Shown piece after piece: positions 1 to 5,286 of a stretch of DNA of 5,286 nt (within the stretch, counting starts at the first letter, position 1; each line of letters opens with the position of its first letter). Below the pieces are notes generated by a model. The model was not told where the DNA came from, ran no database searches, and was given only the letters and a program-made list of their open reading frames with translations. A program made the position numbers and the translations under genes. This DNA is from DASXMT01 sp035552655. Its GTDB lineage: Bacteria; Actinomycetota; Acidimicrobiia; Acidimicrobiales; RAAP-2. The DNA lies in assembly GCA_035552655.1 (NCBI GenBank), contig DASZLD010000206.1:1-5286 (forward strand). Reading direction: 5' to 3'.

Positions 1-267
1 ATGCTCGTCTTGTGCCTGCCGGTGGCCTGGCGGTCGCTGAACCGGTGGATCCACCTGGCCCGATTGCTCCTGTCGGTGGCCGGTGTGGGCATGATCATCT
101 ATCTGATCAGCGCGGAGCTGTTCACCATCAAGGCCATCTGCCTGTGGTGCACCTCGGTGCACGTGATCACCTTCTTGCTCTTCGTGCTGATCGTAACGAC
201 CACGCCCATCGTGCTCGGATGGGGTGAGGGGACCGAGTCGGCGGACTTCGTCGATGCCACCGAGTAG
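1..267 (+). CDS. VKOR family protein, C-terminal part (5' end outside window)
   Basis: This is the C-terminal 88 residues of a probable vitamin K epoxide reductase homologue, an integral membrane enzyme that reoxidises a periplasmic or extracytoplasmic thiol oxidase and passes electrons to quinone. Two hydrophobic segments are visible (about residues 22-40 and 53-74). The CxxC motif C47-L-W-C50, followed by H54, sits just before the last helix, where bacterial VKORs carry their quinone-proximal active site. The loop cysteines of VKOR would lie upstream and cannot be checked. Family members are usually about 150-250 residues, so the ATG at position 1 is probably an internal Met and the gene starts before the window. 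It ends in TAG, 21 bases before the DUF929 gene on the same strand, which suggests an operon and a functional pair. The family call is firm from motif, topology and neighbour; the specific substrate is inferred. Confidence 0.85.
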   Translation: MLVLCLPVAWRSLNRWIHLARLLLSVAGVGMIIYLISAELFTIKAICLWCTSVHVITFLLFVLIVTTTPIVLGWGEGTESADFVDATE

Positions 268-288
268 GAGGCGGCTCCCGAGAACCCG

Positions 289-1215
289 ATGACCGACGCC
301 GACCCAGCGAACGTGCCCGACCCCCTGGCGGCCGGTCAGGACACGGTTGCCGCCAACGGCCCGCTGACCAGAACGGCCAAGTTCGCCTGGGCCGCGGTCG
401 CCGTCCTGCTCGCCGGGGTGATCGCCCTGGTGGTGGTGGCGCTGACCACCACCACGACCACACTGGTCATCCACCGGCCACTGGCGCCCGAGTCCGTGGT
501 CCGTCAGATCTCCGACGTATCCCAGAGCACCTTCAACGACGTCGGTGTGGACTCCCACGCCATTCCCGTCGGTGCTCCCGTTCTCATGCACGGACAGCCT
601 GCGCTCAGCGCCAACGGCAAGCCCGAGGTGCTCTACGTGGGCGCCGAGTACTGCCCGTTCTGCGCCGCCCAACGGTGGGCGCTGGTCGTGGCTCTCTCCC
701 GGTTCGGGACCTTCACCGGCCTCAGGGACATGCAGTCGTCGACCATGTCGGCCTTTCCCGCGGTCCAGAGCTTCAGCTTCGACGGAGCCACCTATAAGAG
801 CCCCTATCTCAGCTTCACCGGGATCGAGGAGTACTCGGACGCGCCCGGCCCCAACGGGGTCTTCACCAGGATCGCCTTCCTCACCACCGGCCAACAGGCC
901 ACCGTCGACCGCTACGGGCCGATCGCCGTGCCCGGTTGGACGGCGCGGTCGGGCGGAAACCTGTTTCCCTTCGTCGATGTGGGCAACCGCGCCGTCAGCG
1001 GGACCTCCCAGTTCAGCCCGGCCGCGCTGGAGGGCCTGTCCCAGGCCACCATCGCCAGCCACCTCGACGATCCCACCAATGCAGTCACCAGGGCAGTGAT
1101 CAGCTCGGCCAACTACCTGACCGCGGCCATCTGCATGGCCACCGACCAACAGCCATCCCGGCTCTGTGCCTCCAAGGGGGTCCACGACGCGCTGACCTCG
1201 TGGCCTGCGTCGTGA
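289..1215 (+). CDS. Membrane-anchored DUF929 thioredoxin-like protein
   Basis: The 308-residue protein has a short cytoplasmic N-terminus, one membrane helix at about 32-52, a run of six Thr (53-58), and then an extracytoplasmic domain. The motif YVGAEYCPFCAAQRW places a thioredoxin-like CxxC at C122/C125. A second cysteine pair, C282 and C293, lies near the C-terminus in the ICMAT...RLC segment, which I recall as typical of DUF929 proteins. I infer a DsbA-like thiol oxidase or thiol-disulfide exchange protein recharged by the VKOR encoded just upstream; the biochemistry of DUF929 is poorly known. The ATG at 289 is the only sensible start. The best Shine-Dalgarno match, AGGAGG at 266-271, overlaps the VKOR stop codon and is 17 bases away, which is longer than usual, so coupling to VKOR translation may help. 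There is no sign of frameshift or transfer. Confidence 0.87.
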   Translation: MTDADPANVPDPLAAGQDTVAANGPLTRTAKFAWAAVAVLLAGVIALVVVALTTTTTTLVIHRPLAPESVVRQISDVSQSTFNDVGVDSHAIPVGAPVLMHGQPALSANGKPEVLYVGAEYCPFCAAQRWALVVALSRFGTFTGLRDMQSSTMSAFPAVQSFSFDGATYKSPYLSFTGIEEYSDAPGPNGVFTRIAFLTTGQQATVDRYGPIAVPGWTARSGGNLFPFVDVGNRAVSGTSQFSPAALEGLSQATIASHLDDPTNAVTRAVISSANYLTAAICMATDQQPSRLCASKGVHDALTSWPAS

Positions 1216-1228
1216 GCCCGATCAGCGG

Positions 1229-1486
1229 TCAGCCCGCTCTGCGGTCCACCAACTGCTTGCGCTCCAACTCGTTCAGCCCGCCCCAGATCCCATGGGGCTC
1301 GCGAATGCGAATGGCGTAGTCAAGACAGTCCGAACGCACTGCACAGGTGGCGCAGATGGACTTGGCCCGGGCTTCGCGCCGGAGCTTCTCTTCTTTTCGC
1401 TCGGCATGGGACGGCGGAAAGAAGATCTCAGCCTGTGGTCCCCGGCAGGATGCCTTTATCTGCCACGTATCTACCGCCTGCGCCAT
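1229..1486 (-). CDS. WhiB family iron-sulfur transcriptional regulator
   Basis: The 85-residue protein has all WhiB hallmarks: four cysteines that bind a [4Fe-4S] cluster (C14, C45, C48, C54, with the central pair as CATC), the GIWGG turn at 66-70, and a basic C-terminal tail (ERKQLVDRR). WhiB proteins are cytoplasmic, respond to oxygen, NO or redox state, and act with the primary sigma factor. I chose the ATG at 1486 because it gives the usual family length and has AAGGGGG (1496-1502) nine bases upstream; an ATG at 1495 is touched by that same site and is less likely. The frame stays open to a TTG at 1591, but that extension is not WhiB-like. The gene is divergent from the Get3/ArsA-like pair, as wblA/whiB4 is elsewhere. 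However, about 30 residues separate C1 from C2 and there is no C-terminal extension, so I do not call it WblA outright. Confidence 0.93.
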   Translation of the reverse strand: MAQAVDTWQIKASCRGPQAEIFFPPSHAERKEEKLRREARAKSICATCAVRSDCLDYAIRIREPHGIWGGLNELERKQLVDRRAG

Positions 1487-1495
1487 TGCTCCCAT

Positions 1496-1502
1496 CCCCC
1501 TT
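1496..1502 (-). promoter_or_regulatory. Ribosome binding site of the whiB gene
   Basis: AAGGGGG on the minus strand is a good Shine-Dalgarno match. It lies nine bases before the ATG at 1486 and directly abuts the ATG at 1495. The spacing decides in favour of the 85-residue WhiB product. Confidence 0.6.
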
Positions 1503-1530
1503 ACACGCGCCGGGTGAGCGTCCTCCCCCC

Positions 1531-1548
1531 TCGCGAACGTACTCGCGA
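1531..1548. repeat. TCGCGA-N6-TCGCGA repeat, possible operator
   Basis: Two identical copies of the self-complementary hexamer TCGCGA (1531-1536 and 1543-1548) are separated by ACGTAC. The centres are 12 bases apart, about one helical turn, so both would face the same side of the DNA. The repeat lies in the divergent control region, 44 bases from the whiB start and about 145 bases from the start of the first ATPase gene, and it brackets the candidate whiB -10 box. A dimeric repressor or WhiB autoregulation are possible uses. The repeat is directly visible; its function is inference. Confidence 0.45.
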
Positions 1549-1565
1549 AGGTGCAGGCCCGACAA
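1536..1565 (-). promoter_or_regulatory. Candidate whiB promoter
   Basis: Read on the minus strand, TTGTCG (1560-1565) and TACGTT (1536-1541) form a -35/-10 pair with an 18-base spacer. The -10 box fits the actinobacterial TAnnnT pattern. Transcription would begin near 1529 and give a leader of about 40 bases that contains the AAGGGGG ribosome binding site. The -35 box is a partial match only. The -10 box lies within a symmetric TCGCGA repeat, so it looks regulated. The call is by pattern alone. Confidence 0.4.
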
Positions 1566-1677
1566 GGGGCCAGCAGGGTTTTCTTGGTCAAAACGCCACG
1601 TCGGCGGCCCGTTTGCCTGAGTCGCAGTCGATCGGAGGGCCTTGGGGCCCGGGTCAGCCCTTCGGGACGGCGGGCAC

Positions 1678-1683
1678 TACGCT
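1678..1683 (+). promoter_or_regulatory. Candidate -10 box for leaderless expression of the first ATPase gene
   Basis: TACGCT fits the TAnnnT -10 pattern and ends nine bases before the ATG at 1693, which itself has no Shine-Dalgarno sequence. This spacing suits a leaderless or near-leaderless transcript, which is common in actinobacteria. No convincing -35 box is seen. It supports the start at 1693 over the TTG at 1642. Confidence 0.3.
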
Positions 1684-1692
1684 CCGGACGTC

Positions 1693-2721
1693 ATGGACGT
1701 CAGCGCCTTTTGCACCCAGAGCAACGTCCTGATCGTGGCGGGCAAAGGGGGCGTGGGCAAGACGACGATGGTGGCCGCTCTGGCCCGGATGGCGGCCGAT
1801 GAAGGCCTATCCGTCCTGGTCGTGGAGCTGGAGGGCCGTCGGGGCATCACCTCGGCCTTCGGCGACAGCGGGGACCTGGGGTATGCCGGGACGGTCCTCA
1901 CCGCGGCCGGGGCCGACGATCTCGACGACCCCGGGAGTGACGAGACGGCCATGGCCGGGGGCACCGTCCACGCCCGAATGATCACGCCGGACGACGCCCT
2001 CCTCGAATACCTGGCTGACCACGGACTGCGTCGGATGTCCAAACGCCTGCAGTCGTCAGGGGTGCTGGACGTGGTGGCCAGCGCCATCCCCGGCATCAAG
2101 GACGTCCTCGTCCTGGGCAAGATCAAGCAGATCGAGCGTAGTGGGGTCGCCGACCTGATCCTGGTGGACGCCCCGGCCACCGGGCACACCATGACCTTCC
2201 TCTCATCGGCCAGCGGGCTGCTCGACGCGGCACGCGGGGGTCCGGTCCGGACCCAGGCCGCCGACGTCGTGGAGCTGCTCACCGATCCGGCCCGGTGCCA
2301 GGTGGCCCTGGTCACCCTGCCCGAGGAGATGCCGGTGAACGAGGTGGTGGAAGCGGCCTACCAACTGGAGGACAAGGTGGGCATCGCCCTGGGCCCTGTC
2401 ATCACCAACGCCTGCTACACCCCCCTGGCGGGACTGGATCACCCGGCCAGCGAGGCTGCGGCCAGTGCCGGGGTGGTGCTGGACGATGCCGCCCTCGCCG
2501 CCCTGGAGGAGGCCCGGGTGTTCCGGGCCACCCGCCAGGACCTGCAACGCGAGCAGCTGGAACGACTGGCCGCCGAACTGCCCCTGCCCCAACTGCGGGC
2601 CCCCTTCCTGTTCAGCGCCACCATCGGCCCCGAGGAGCTCCACATCCTGGCCACCGCCCTGGCCGCCGGCATCGGCGAGCTGTCCGAACCCGAGGGCCGG
2701 CCCCAGTCGGTGCGCTCATGA
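1693..2721 (+). CDS. Get3/ArsA-like ATPase, Rv3679 (BagA) type
   Basis: The 342-residue single-domain P-loop ATPase belongs to the SIMIBI class, ArsA/Get3 family. The deviant Walker A motif GKGGVGKTT covers residues 17-25 with signature lysine K18. VVELEGRRG follows at 43-51, PGIKDVLVLGKIK at 133-145, the Walker B/switch II motif LVDAPATGHT at 157-166, ARGGPV at 180-185, and a base-contacting VITNAC segment near 236-241. The VELEGR, GKIK and RGGPV motifs match what I recall of mycobacterial Rv3679. True ArsA fuses two such domains, whereas here they are two genes. The eukaryotic Get3 zinc CxxC is absent. An acidic stretch at 75-84 may be a lineage-specific insertion. I chose ATG 1693 because it puts the P-loop close to the N-terminus; a TTG at 1642 would add 17 unconvincing residues, with GGAGGG only two bases before it. 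It overlaps the next gene by ATGA, so a heteromeric complex is likely. A role in arsenite export is unlikely, as no ArsB or ArsR is nearby. Confidence 0.86.
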   Translation: MDVSAFCTQSNVLIVAGKGGVGKTTMVAALARMAADEGLSVLVVELEGRRGITSAFGDSGDLGYAGTVLTAAGADDLDDPGSDETAMAGGTVHARMITPDDALLEYLADHGLRRMSKRLQSSGVLDVVASAIPGIKDVLVLGKIKQIERSGVADLILVDAPATGHTMTFLSSASGLLDAARGGPVRTQAADVVELLTDPARCQVALVTLPEEMPVNEVVEAAYQLEDKVGIALGPVITNACYTPLAGLDHPASEAAASAGVVLDDAALAALEEARVFRATRQDLQREQLERLAAELPLPQLRAPFLFSATIGPEELHILATALAAGIGELSEPEGRPQSVRS

Positions 2722-3866
2722 GCGATCCGGTCACCCTGGACGAACTGGCCGCCGAGCGGTCGATCATCGTGTGCTGCGGATCGGGGGGCGTGGGCAAGAC
2801 GACCACGGCGGCGGCGGTCGCCCTGCAAGCGGCGCGTCTCGGGCGTCGGGCCTGCGTGGTCACCATCGACCCGGCCCGGCGCCTGGCCAACTCGCTGGGC
2901 CTCGATGCCCTCACCAACTCCCCCACCGAGATCGCCGGCTCCTGGCCCGGTGAGCTCCACGCCCTCATGCTCGATCCCAAGGGCACCTTCGACGACCTGG
3001 TGCACCGATACGCCGACAGCACCGAGCAGGCCGAAGGGATCCTGTCCAACCGGATCTACCGGAACCTGACCGGCGCCCTCTCGGGCACCCAGGAGTACAT
3101 GGCCATGGAGAAGCTCTACCAGCTGTCCGAGGAGGGCGGCTTCGACCTGATCGTGGTGGACACCCCTCCGACCCGCAATGCCCTCGACTTCCTGGATGCC
3201 CCCCGGCGGCTCACCCGATTCCTGGAGAACAAGGTGTTCCGGGCGCTCATGCTGCCCACCCGGGCCGGCCTACGGGTCATGGGCATGGCCGCCCAGGGCT
3301 TGTTGAAGGCCATCTCGAAGGTGGCCGGGGCCGACATCGTGCGCGACGCCGTGACCTTCTTCCAGGCCTTCGAGGGCATGGAGGAAGGGTTCCGCACCAG
3401 GGCCGCCCGCGTCCGGGCGCTGCTGGCCGAGCCGACCACGGCCTTCATCCTGGTCGCCTCCCCCCGTCCCGACTCGGTGGACGAGGCCGTCCACTTCTCC
3501 TCCAAGCTGACCGACGCGGGGATGTCGGCCACGGCCCTCATCGTGAACCGGGTGCAACCACGGTTCGCCGACGACTCGCTGCTGGCCGACCTGCCTGCCG
3601 TTCCCGACGGCGCCGCAGGATCGGCGCTGGCCGACCTGGTCGAGAACCTGCGGGGGTTCACCGCGGCCTCGGACCGGGAGGAGAAAACCTACGGGGACCT
3701 GGTGGCCGACGTGGCTCCTGCTCCGGTGGCCCGGGTCCCCCTCCTCAACTCCGATGTCCACGATCTCGGCGGCCTGGCCACCATCGCCGACCTGTTGTTC
3801 GTCGACCACGGGGAAACCACGGCGGCGGGCGCGGCGGACGGGGAGTCCTCCTCCAGCGCGGGCTAA
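2718..3866 (+). CDS. Get3/ArsA-like ATPase, Rv3680 (BagB) type
   Basis: The 382-residue protein is a second ArsA/Get3 ATPase. Its P-loop CGSGGVGKTTT (20-30) has the catalytic K27 but Ser (S22) where the signature lysine of this family normally sits. TIDPARRLA (49-57) contains switch I, GTQEYMAMEKL spans 123-133, and VVDTPPTRNALDFLDAP from about 146 carries Walker B/switch II at D148. IVNR near 275-278 fits the adenine-contact loop. The GTQEYMAMEKL and NALDFLDAP motifs match my recollection of Rv3680. A helical hydrophobic stretch at about 174-225 occupies the place of the Get3 client-binding region. The vicinal cysteines C19-C20 abut the P-loop. Its ATG overlaps the upstream stop (ATGA) with no close Shine-Dalgarno, indicating translational coupling. 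The frame is open further upstream, but that part lies inside the first ATPase gene. The Ala/Ser/Gly-rich tail is probably disordered. Confidence 0.88.
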   Translation: MSDPVTLDELAAERSIIVCCGSGGVGKTTTAAAVALQAARLGRRACVVTIDPARRLANSLGLDALTNSPTEIAGSWPGELHALMLDPKGTFDDLVHRYADSTEQAEGILSNRIYRNLTGALSGTQEYMAMEKLYQLSEEGGFDLIVVDTPPTRNALDFLDAPRRLTRFLENKVFRALMLPTRAGLRVMGMAAQGLLKAISKVAGADIVRDAVTFFQAFEGMEEGFRTRAARVRALLAEPTTAFILVASPRPDSVDEAVHFSSKLTDAGMSATALIVNRVQPRFADDSLLADLPAVPDGAAGSALADLVENLRGFTAASDREEKTYGDLVADVAPAPVARVPLLNSDVHDLGGLATIADLLFVDHGETTAAGAADGESSSSAG

Positions 3867-3869
3867 CCT
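3864..3869 (+). promoter_or_regulatory. Candidate -10 box for a leaderless receiver gene
   Basis: TAACCT fits TAnnnT and overlaps the stop codon of the second ATPase gene. It ends seven bases before the GTG at 3877, so the expected transcription start would fall on or next to that GTG. The GTG has no Shine-Dalgarno sequence, which agrees with a leaderless transcript. No clear -35 box was found. Confidence 0.35.
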
Positions 3870-3876
3870 TCCACAG

Positions 3877-4311
3877 GTGCGCACCGTTCTCGTTGCCAGC
3901 GACGCCCCTTCTGTCCGGGCCGAGGTGACGGCCATCGCCAGCCGACCGGACATCCAGATCGAAGAGGCCCGCTCCGGGCCCGCCGTTCTGGCCAAGGTGG
4001 CCGAATCCCTCCCCGATCTGGTCGTGGTCGACCTCCAGATGGGGAACATGGGCGGCATGGCCGTGTGCTTGGAGCTCCGTCTCGAGGAGTCCTACGACAA
4101 CTTGGACCACATCCCCGTGCTCATGCTGCTCGACCGCCGGGCTGACGTCTTTCTGGCCCGGCGTTCCGGCGCCGAGGGGTGGGTGGTCAAGCCGCTGGAT
4201 CCGATCCGGCTCCGGCGAGCGGTCAGCTCGCTCCTCGATGGGGGCACGTACTTCGACGAGTCCTACCAACCACTCTCGATCGTGCCCACGCCCGCCCCCG
4301 TGGGGGCCTGA
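3877..4311 (+). CDS. Stand-alone response regulator receiver domain, degenerate
   Basis: The 144-residue protein is a single CheY-like receiver with no DNA-binding output domain. It opens with the beta-1 strand RTVLVAS and D9. The phosphoacceptor is probably D52 in LVVVDLQMGNMGG, and the conserved lysine is K105 in GWVVKPLDP. Two features are atypical: the usual acidic pair is reduced to S8-D9, and the conserved Thr/Ser after beta-4 is replaced by leucine (L85, in VLMLLDRR). It may therefore signal without normal phosphoryl switching or act as a protein-interaction module. About 20 residues beyond the fold (from 124) form a Pro-rich tail. I chose GTG 3877 because the receiver fold starts exactly there; the open frame back to 3754 lies inside the ATPase gene. 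The gap from the ATPase stop is 10 bases. No histidine kinase is in the window. Confidence 0.8.
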   Translation: MRTVLVASDAPSVRAEVTAIASRPDIQIEEARSGPAVLAKVAESLPDLVVVDLQMGNMGGMAVCLELRLEESYDNLDHIPVLMLLDRRADVFLARRSGAEGWVVKPLDPIRLRRAVSSLLDGGTYFDESYQPLSIVPTPAPVGA

Positions 4312-4343
4312 GGGTTCGTTCGTCAGCGACTGCGACGAGCACT

Positions 4344-5255
4344 GTGTTCCGACGACATACCGACCAGCCCCCGGCCCAGGCCAACGCCCGCCGCCGCGGC
4401 AGGAACAGCAACGCCAACGGCCTACGATCGGTGGCGGCCGACGCCCAGGAACAGATCATCCTGGAGGCGCTGGAAGACCTCCGTGACACCATGGTCCGCG
4501 AGGTCATGACCCCGCGGGTCGACGTGGTGGCCCTACCCATTCCCCTCTCGGCCGAGGACGTCACCCGTGCCGTCCGAGAGTCGGGACACAGCTGCTTCCC
4601 GGTCTACGACGAGAACCTGGACAACCTCATCGGGGTCCTGTTCATGAACGACCTGTTCCGGGCCGGCTGGAAGGTGGGCATCGGGCGATCCATCAGTAAC
4701 GAGGAGGCCGAGGAACCCGAGGGCAGGCCGGAGCCCGGCCCGGTCGACATCTCCCGCCGGCTCCGCCAACCATTCCTCGTCCCCGAGTCCCGACTGGTGC
4801 TCGAGGTGCTGGCCGAGATGCGCGAGCAACGACGGGCCTTTGCCGTGGTGGTGGACGAGCACGGCGGAGTGGAAGGCGTGCTCACGGTGAAGGACCTCCT
4901 GGGTGCGTTGGTCGGGGACCTGCCCGACGAGTTCGATCCCGACGACGAGCCCGACGTGGTGCCGGTGGACGGCAGCCGCTGGCTGGTAGACGGTCGCATG
5001 AACGTGGACGACGTCCGGGACCGCATGGGCATCGACCTGCCCGACGGCGAGTACGTCACCCTGGGCGGGTTCCTGTTCGACGGGTTCGGTCACATCCCGA
5101 GCGAGGGCGAAGTGCTCAAGACGGCCGGGTGGGAGTTCCGGGTGGCCGAGATGGACAAGCGCCGGGTGGCCAAGGTGGTGGCCCAGCGGACCCGGTCGAT
5201 GGACCCGGGTCCGCTGCCGGGCGAGCCGGGGAGTGCCCGCACCCCGGTCGGGTAG
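4344..5255 (+). CDS. CorC/HlyC-like protein with CBS pair
   Basis: The protein has 303 residues from the GTG at 4344. After an Arg-rich N-terminus comes the VREVMTPR motif (51-58) that opens the first CBS domain. CFPVYDENLDNLIGVLFMNDL (84-104) lies within that domain, and the second CBS ends in AVVVDEHGGVEGVLTVKDLLG (167-187). An acidic linker near 191-203 leads to a CorC_HlyC domain (about 204-282, with TLGGFLFDGFGHIPSEGE). The order and length fit E. coli CorC (292 residues), a soluble protein linked to Mg2+/Co2+ efflux; annotations of such proteins as hemolysin are usually misleading. No membrane-spanning DUF21 domain is present. CBS pairs often bind adenine nucleotides. The start is uncertain: a GTG at 4431 would give 274 residues and also keeps both domains, and neither has a good ribosome binding site. 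It lies 32 bases after the receiver gene, so co-transcription is plausible. Confidence 0.85.
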   Translation: MFRRHTDQPPAQANARRRGRNSNANGLRSVAADAQEQIILEALEDLRDTMVREVMTPRVDVVALPIPLSAEDVTRAVRESGHSCFPVYDENLDNLIGVLFMNDLFRAGWKVGIGRSISNEEAEEPEGRPEPGPVDISRRLRQPFLVPESRLVLEVLAEMREQRRAFAVVVDEHGGVEGVLTVKDLLGALVGDLPDEFDPDDEPDVVPVDGSRWLVDGRMNVDDVRDRMGIDLPDGEYVTLGGFLFDGFGHIPSEGEVLKTAGWEFRVAEMDKRRVAKVVAQRTRSMDPGPLPGEPGSARTPVG

Positions 5256-5286
5256 CATCTGCTCTGGTTCAGGACCGGCACGGAGC

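Noticed and set aside
1224..1238. Hairpin AGCGG/CCGCT between the convergent DUF929 and whiB genes as a terminator
   Set aside because: The stem is only 5 bp, it runs into the whiB coding end, and there is no U-tract on either strand.
1487..1591. N-terminal extension of the WhiB frame to a TTG at 1591, including a CxxC (C10/C13 of the extended form)
   Set aside because: The extra 35 residues do not resemble WhiB N-termini, and a good ribosome binding site and normal family length support the ATG at 1486. The extension would also cover the promoter region.
1637..1666. Small hairpins (GGGCC-TTGG-GGCCC and a CC-TTCG-GG loop) before the first ATPase gene
   Set aside because: Short stems of G and C are expected by chance at this base composition, and if the gene is leaderless this stretch is not transcribed with it.
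1642..1692. TTG start for the first ATPase, 17 residues upstream of ATG 1693
   Set aside because: GGAGGG is only two bases from this TTG, too close for normal initiation, and the added residues are low in family character. It remains a possible alternative.
2203..2643. Long minus-strand open frames, here and at 3270-4058 and 4533-5258
   Set aside because: They are antisense to well-supported genes, with biased composition and no recognisable domains.
2295..2717. Upstream open frame continuous with the second ATPase
   Set aside because: It lies wholly within the first ATPase gene in another frame and its Gly/Pro/Arg-rich translation is typical of out-of-frame reading of GC-rich DNA.
1693..3866. 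Arsenite efflux ATPase (ArsA) function
   Set aside because: No ArsB, ArsR, ArsD or ArsC is in the window, the two domains are separate genes, and motifs fit the Rv3679/Rv3680 Get3-like group better.
4179..4343. Upstream open frame continuous with the CorC-like gene
   Set aside because: Most of it overlaps the receiver coding sequence in another frame and has no CorC or membrane-domain similarity.

Overview
The window looks like ordinary chromosomal DNA from a high-GC actinobacterium. GC-rich third codon positions, a WhiB protein and a DUF929-type thiol protein paired with a VKOR homologue all point there. The proteins resemble those of deep-branching lineages such as Acidimicrobiia more than Streptomyces or Mycobacterium, but the class assignment is inference. 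I see no mobile element, tRNA, rRNA or CRISPR array.

Layout. (1) 1-1215, plus strand: the 3' end of a VKOR-family membrane protein (CxxC at the base of its last helix), then a membrane-anchored DUF929 protein with a thioredoxin-like CPFC motif. Together they look like an extracytoplasmic disulfide-forming pair. (2) 1229-1486, minus strand: a compact WhiB iron-sulfur regulator, convergent with the DUF929 gene. (3) 1487-1692: a divergent control region with a candidate whiB promoter whose -10 box is flanked by two palindromic TCGCGA hexamers. (4) 1693-3866: two translationally coupled (ATGA overlap) Get3/ArsA-type ATPases matching the Rv3679/Rv3680 (BagA/BagB) pair of mycobacteria. The first keeps the signature lysine of the deviant Walker A motif and the second has Ser there. 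(5) 3877-4311: a stand-alone receiver domain with a degenerate phosphorylation site. (6) 4344-5255: a soluble CorC-like protein with a CBS pair and a CorC_HlyC domain. The last 31 bases contain no gene.

How the genes may work together. The divergent arrangement of a WhiB gene and the ATPase pair recalls whiB4-Rv3680-Rv3679 in mycobacteria and wblA-SCO3578-SCO3577 in Streptomyces, so it appears to be an old actinobacterial neighbourhood. Three thiol or redox-linked elements lie side by side: the disulfide relay, the [4Fe-4S] regulator, and an ATPase with a vicinal Cys pair at its P-loop. The ATPases, receiver and CorC-like gene run in one direction with small gaps and may be one transcription unit, though the receiver may also have its own leaderless promoter. 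The nearest thing here to an undescribed system is this ATPase pair joined to a degenerate receiver and a CorC-like protein under possible WhiB control. That link rests on gene order only.
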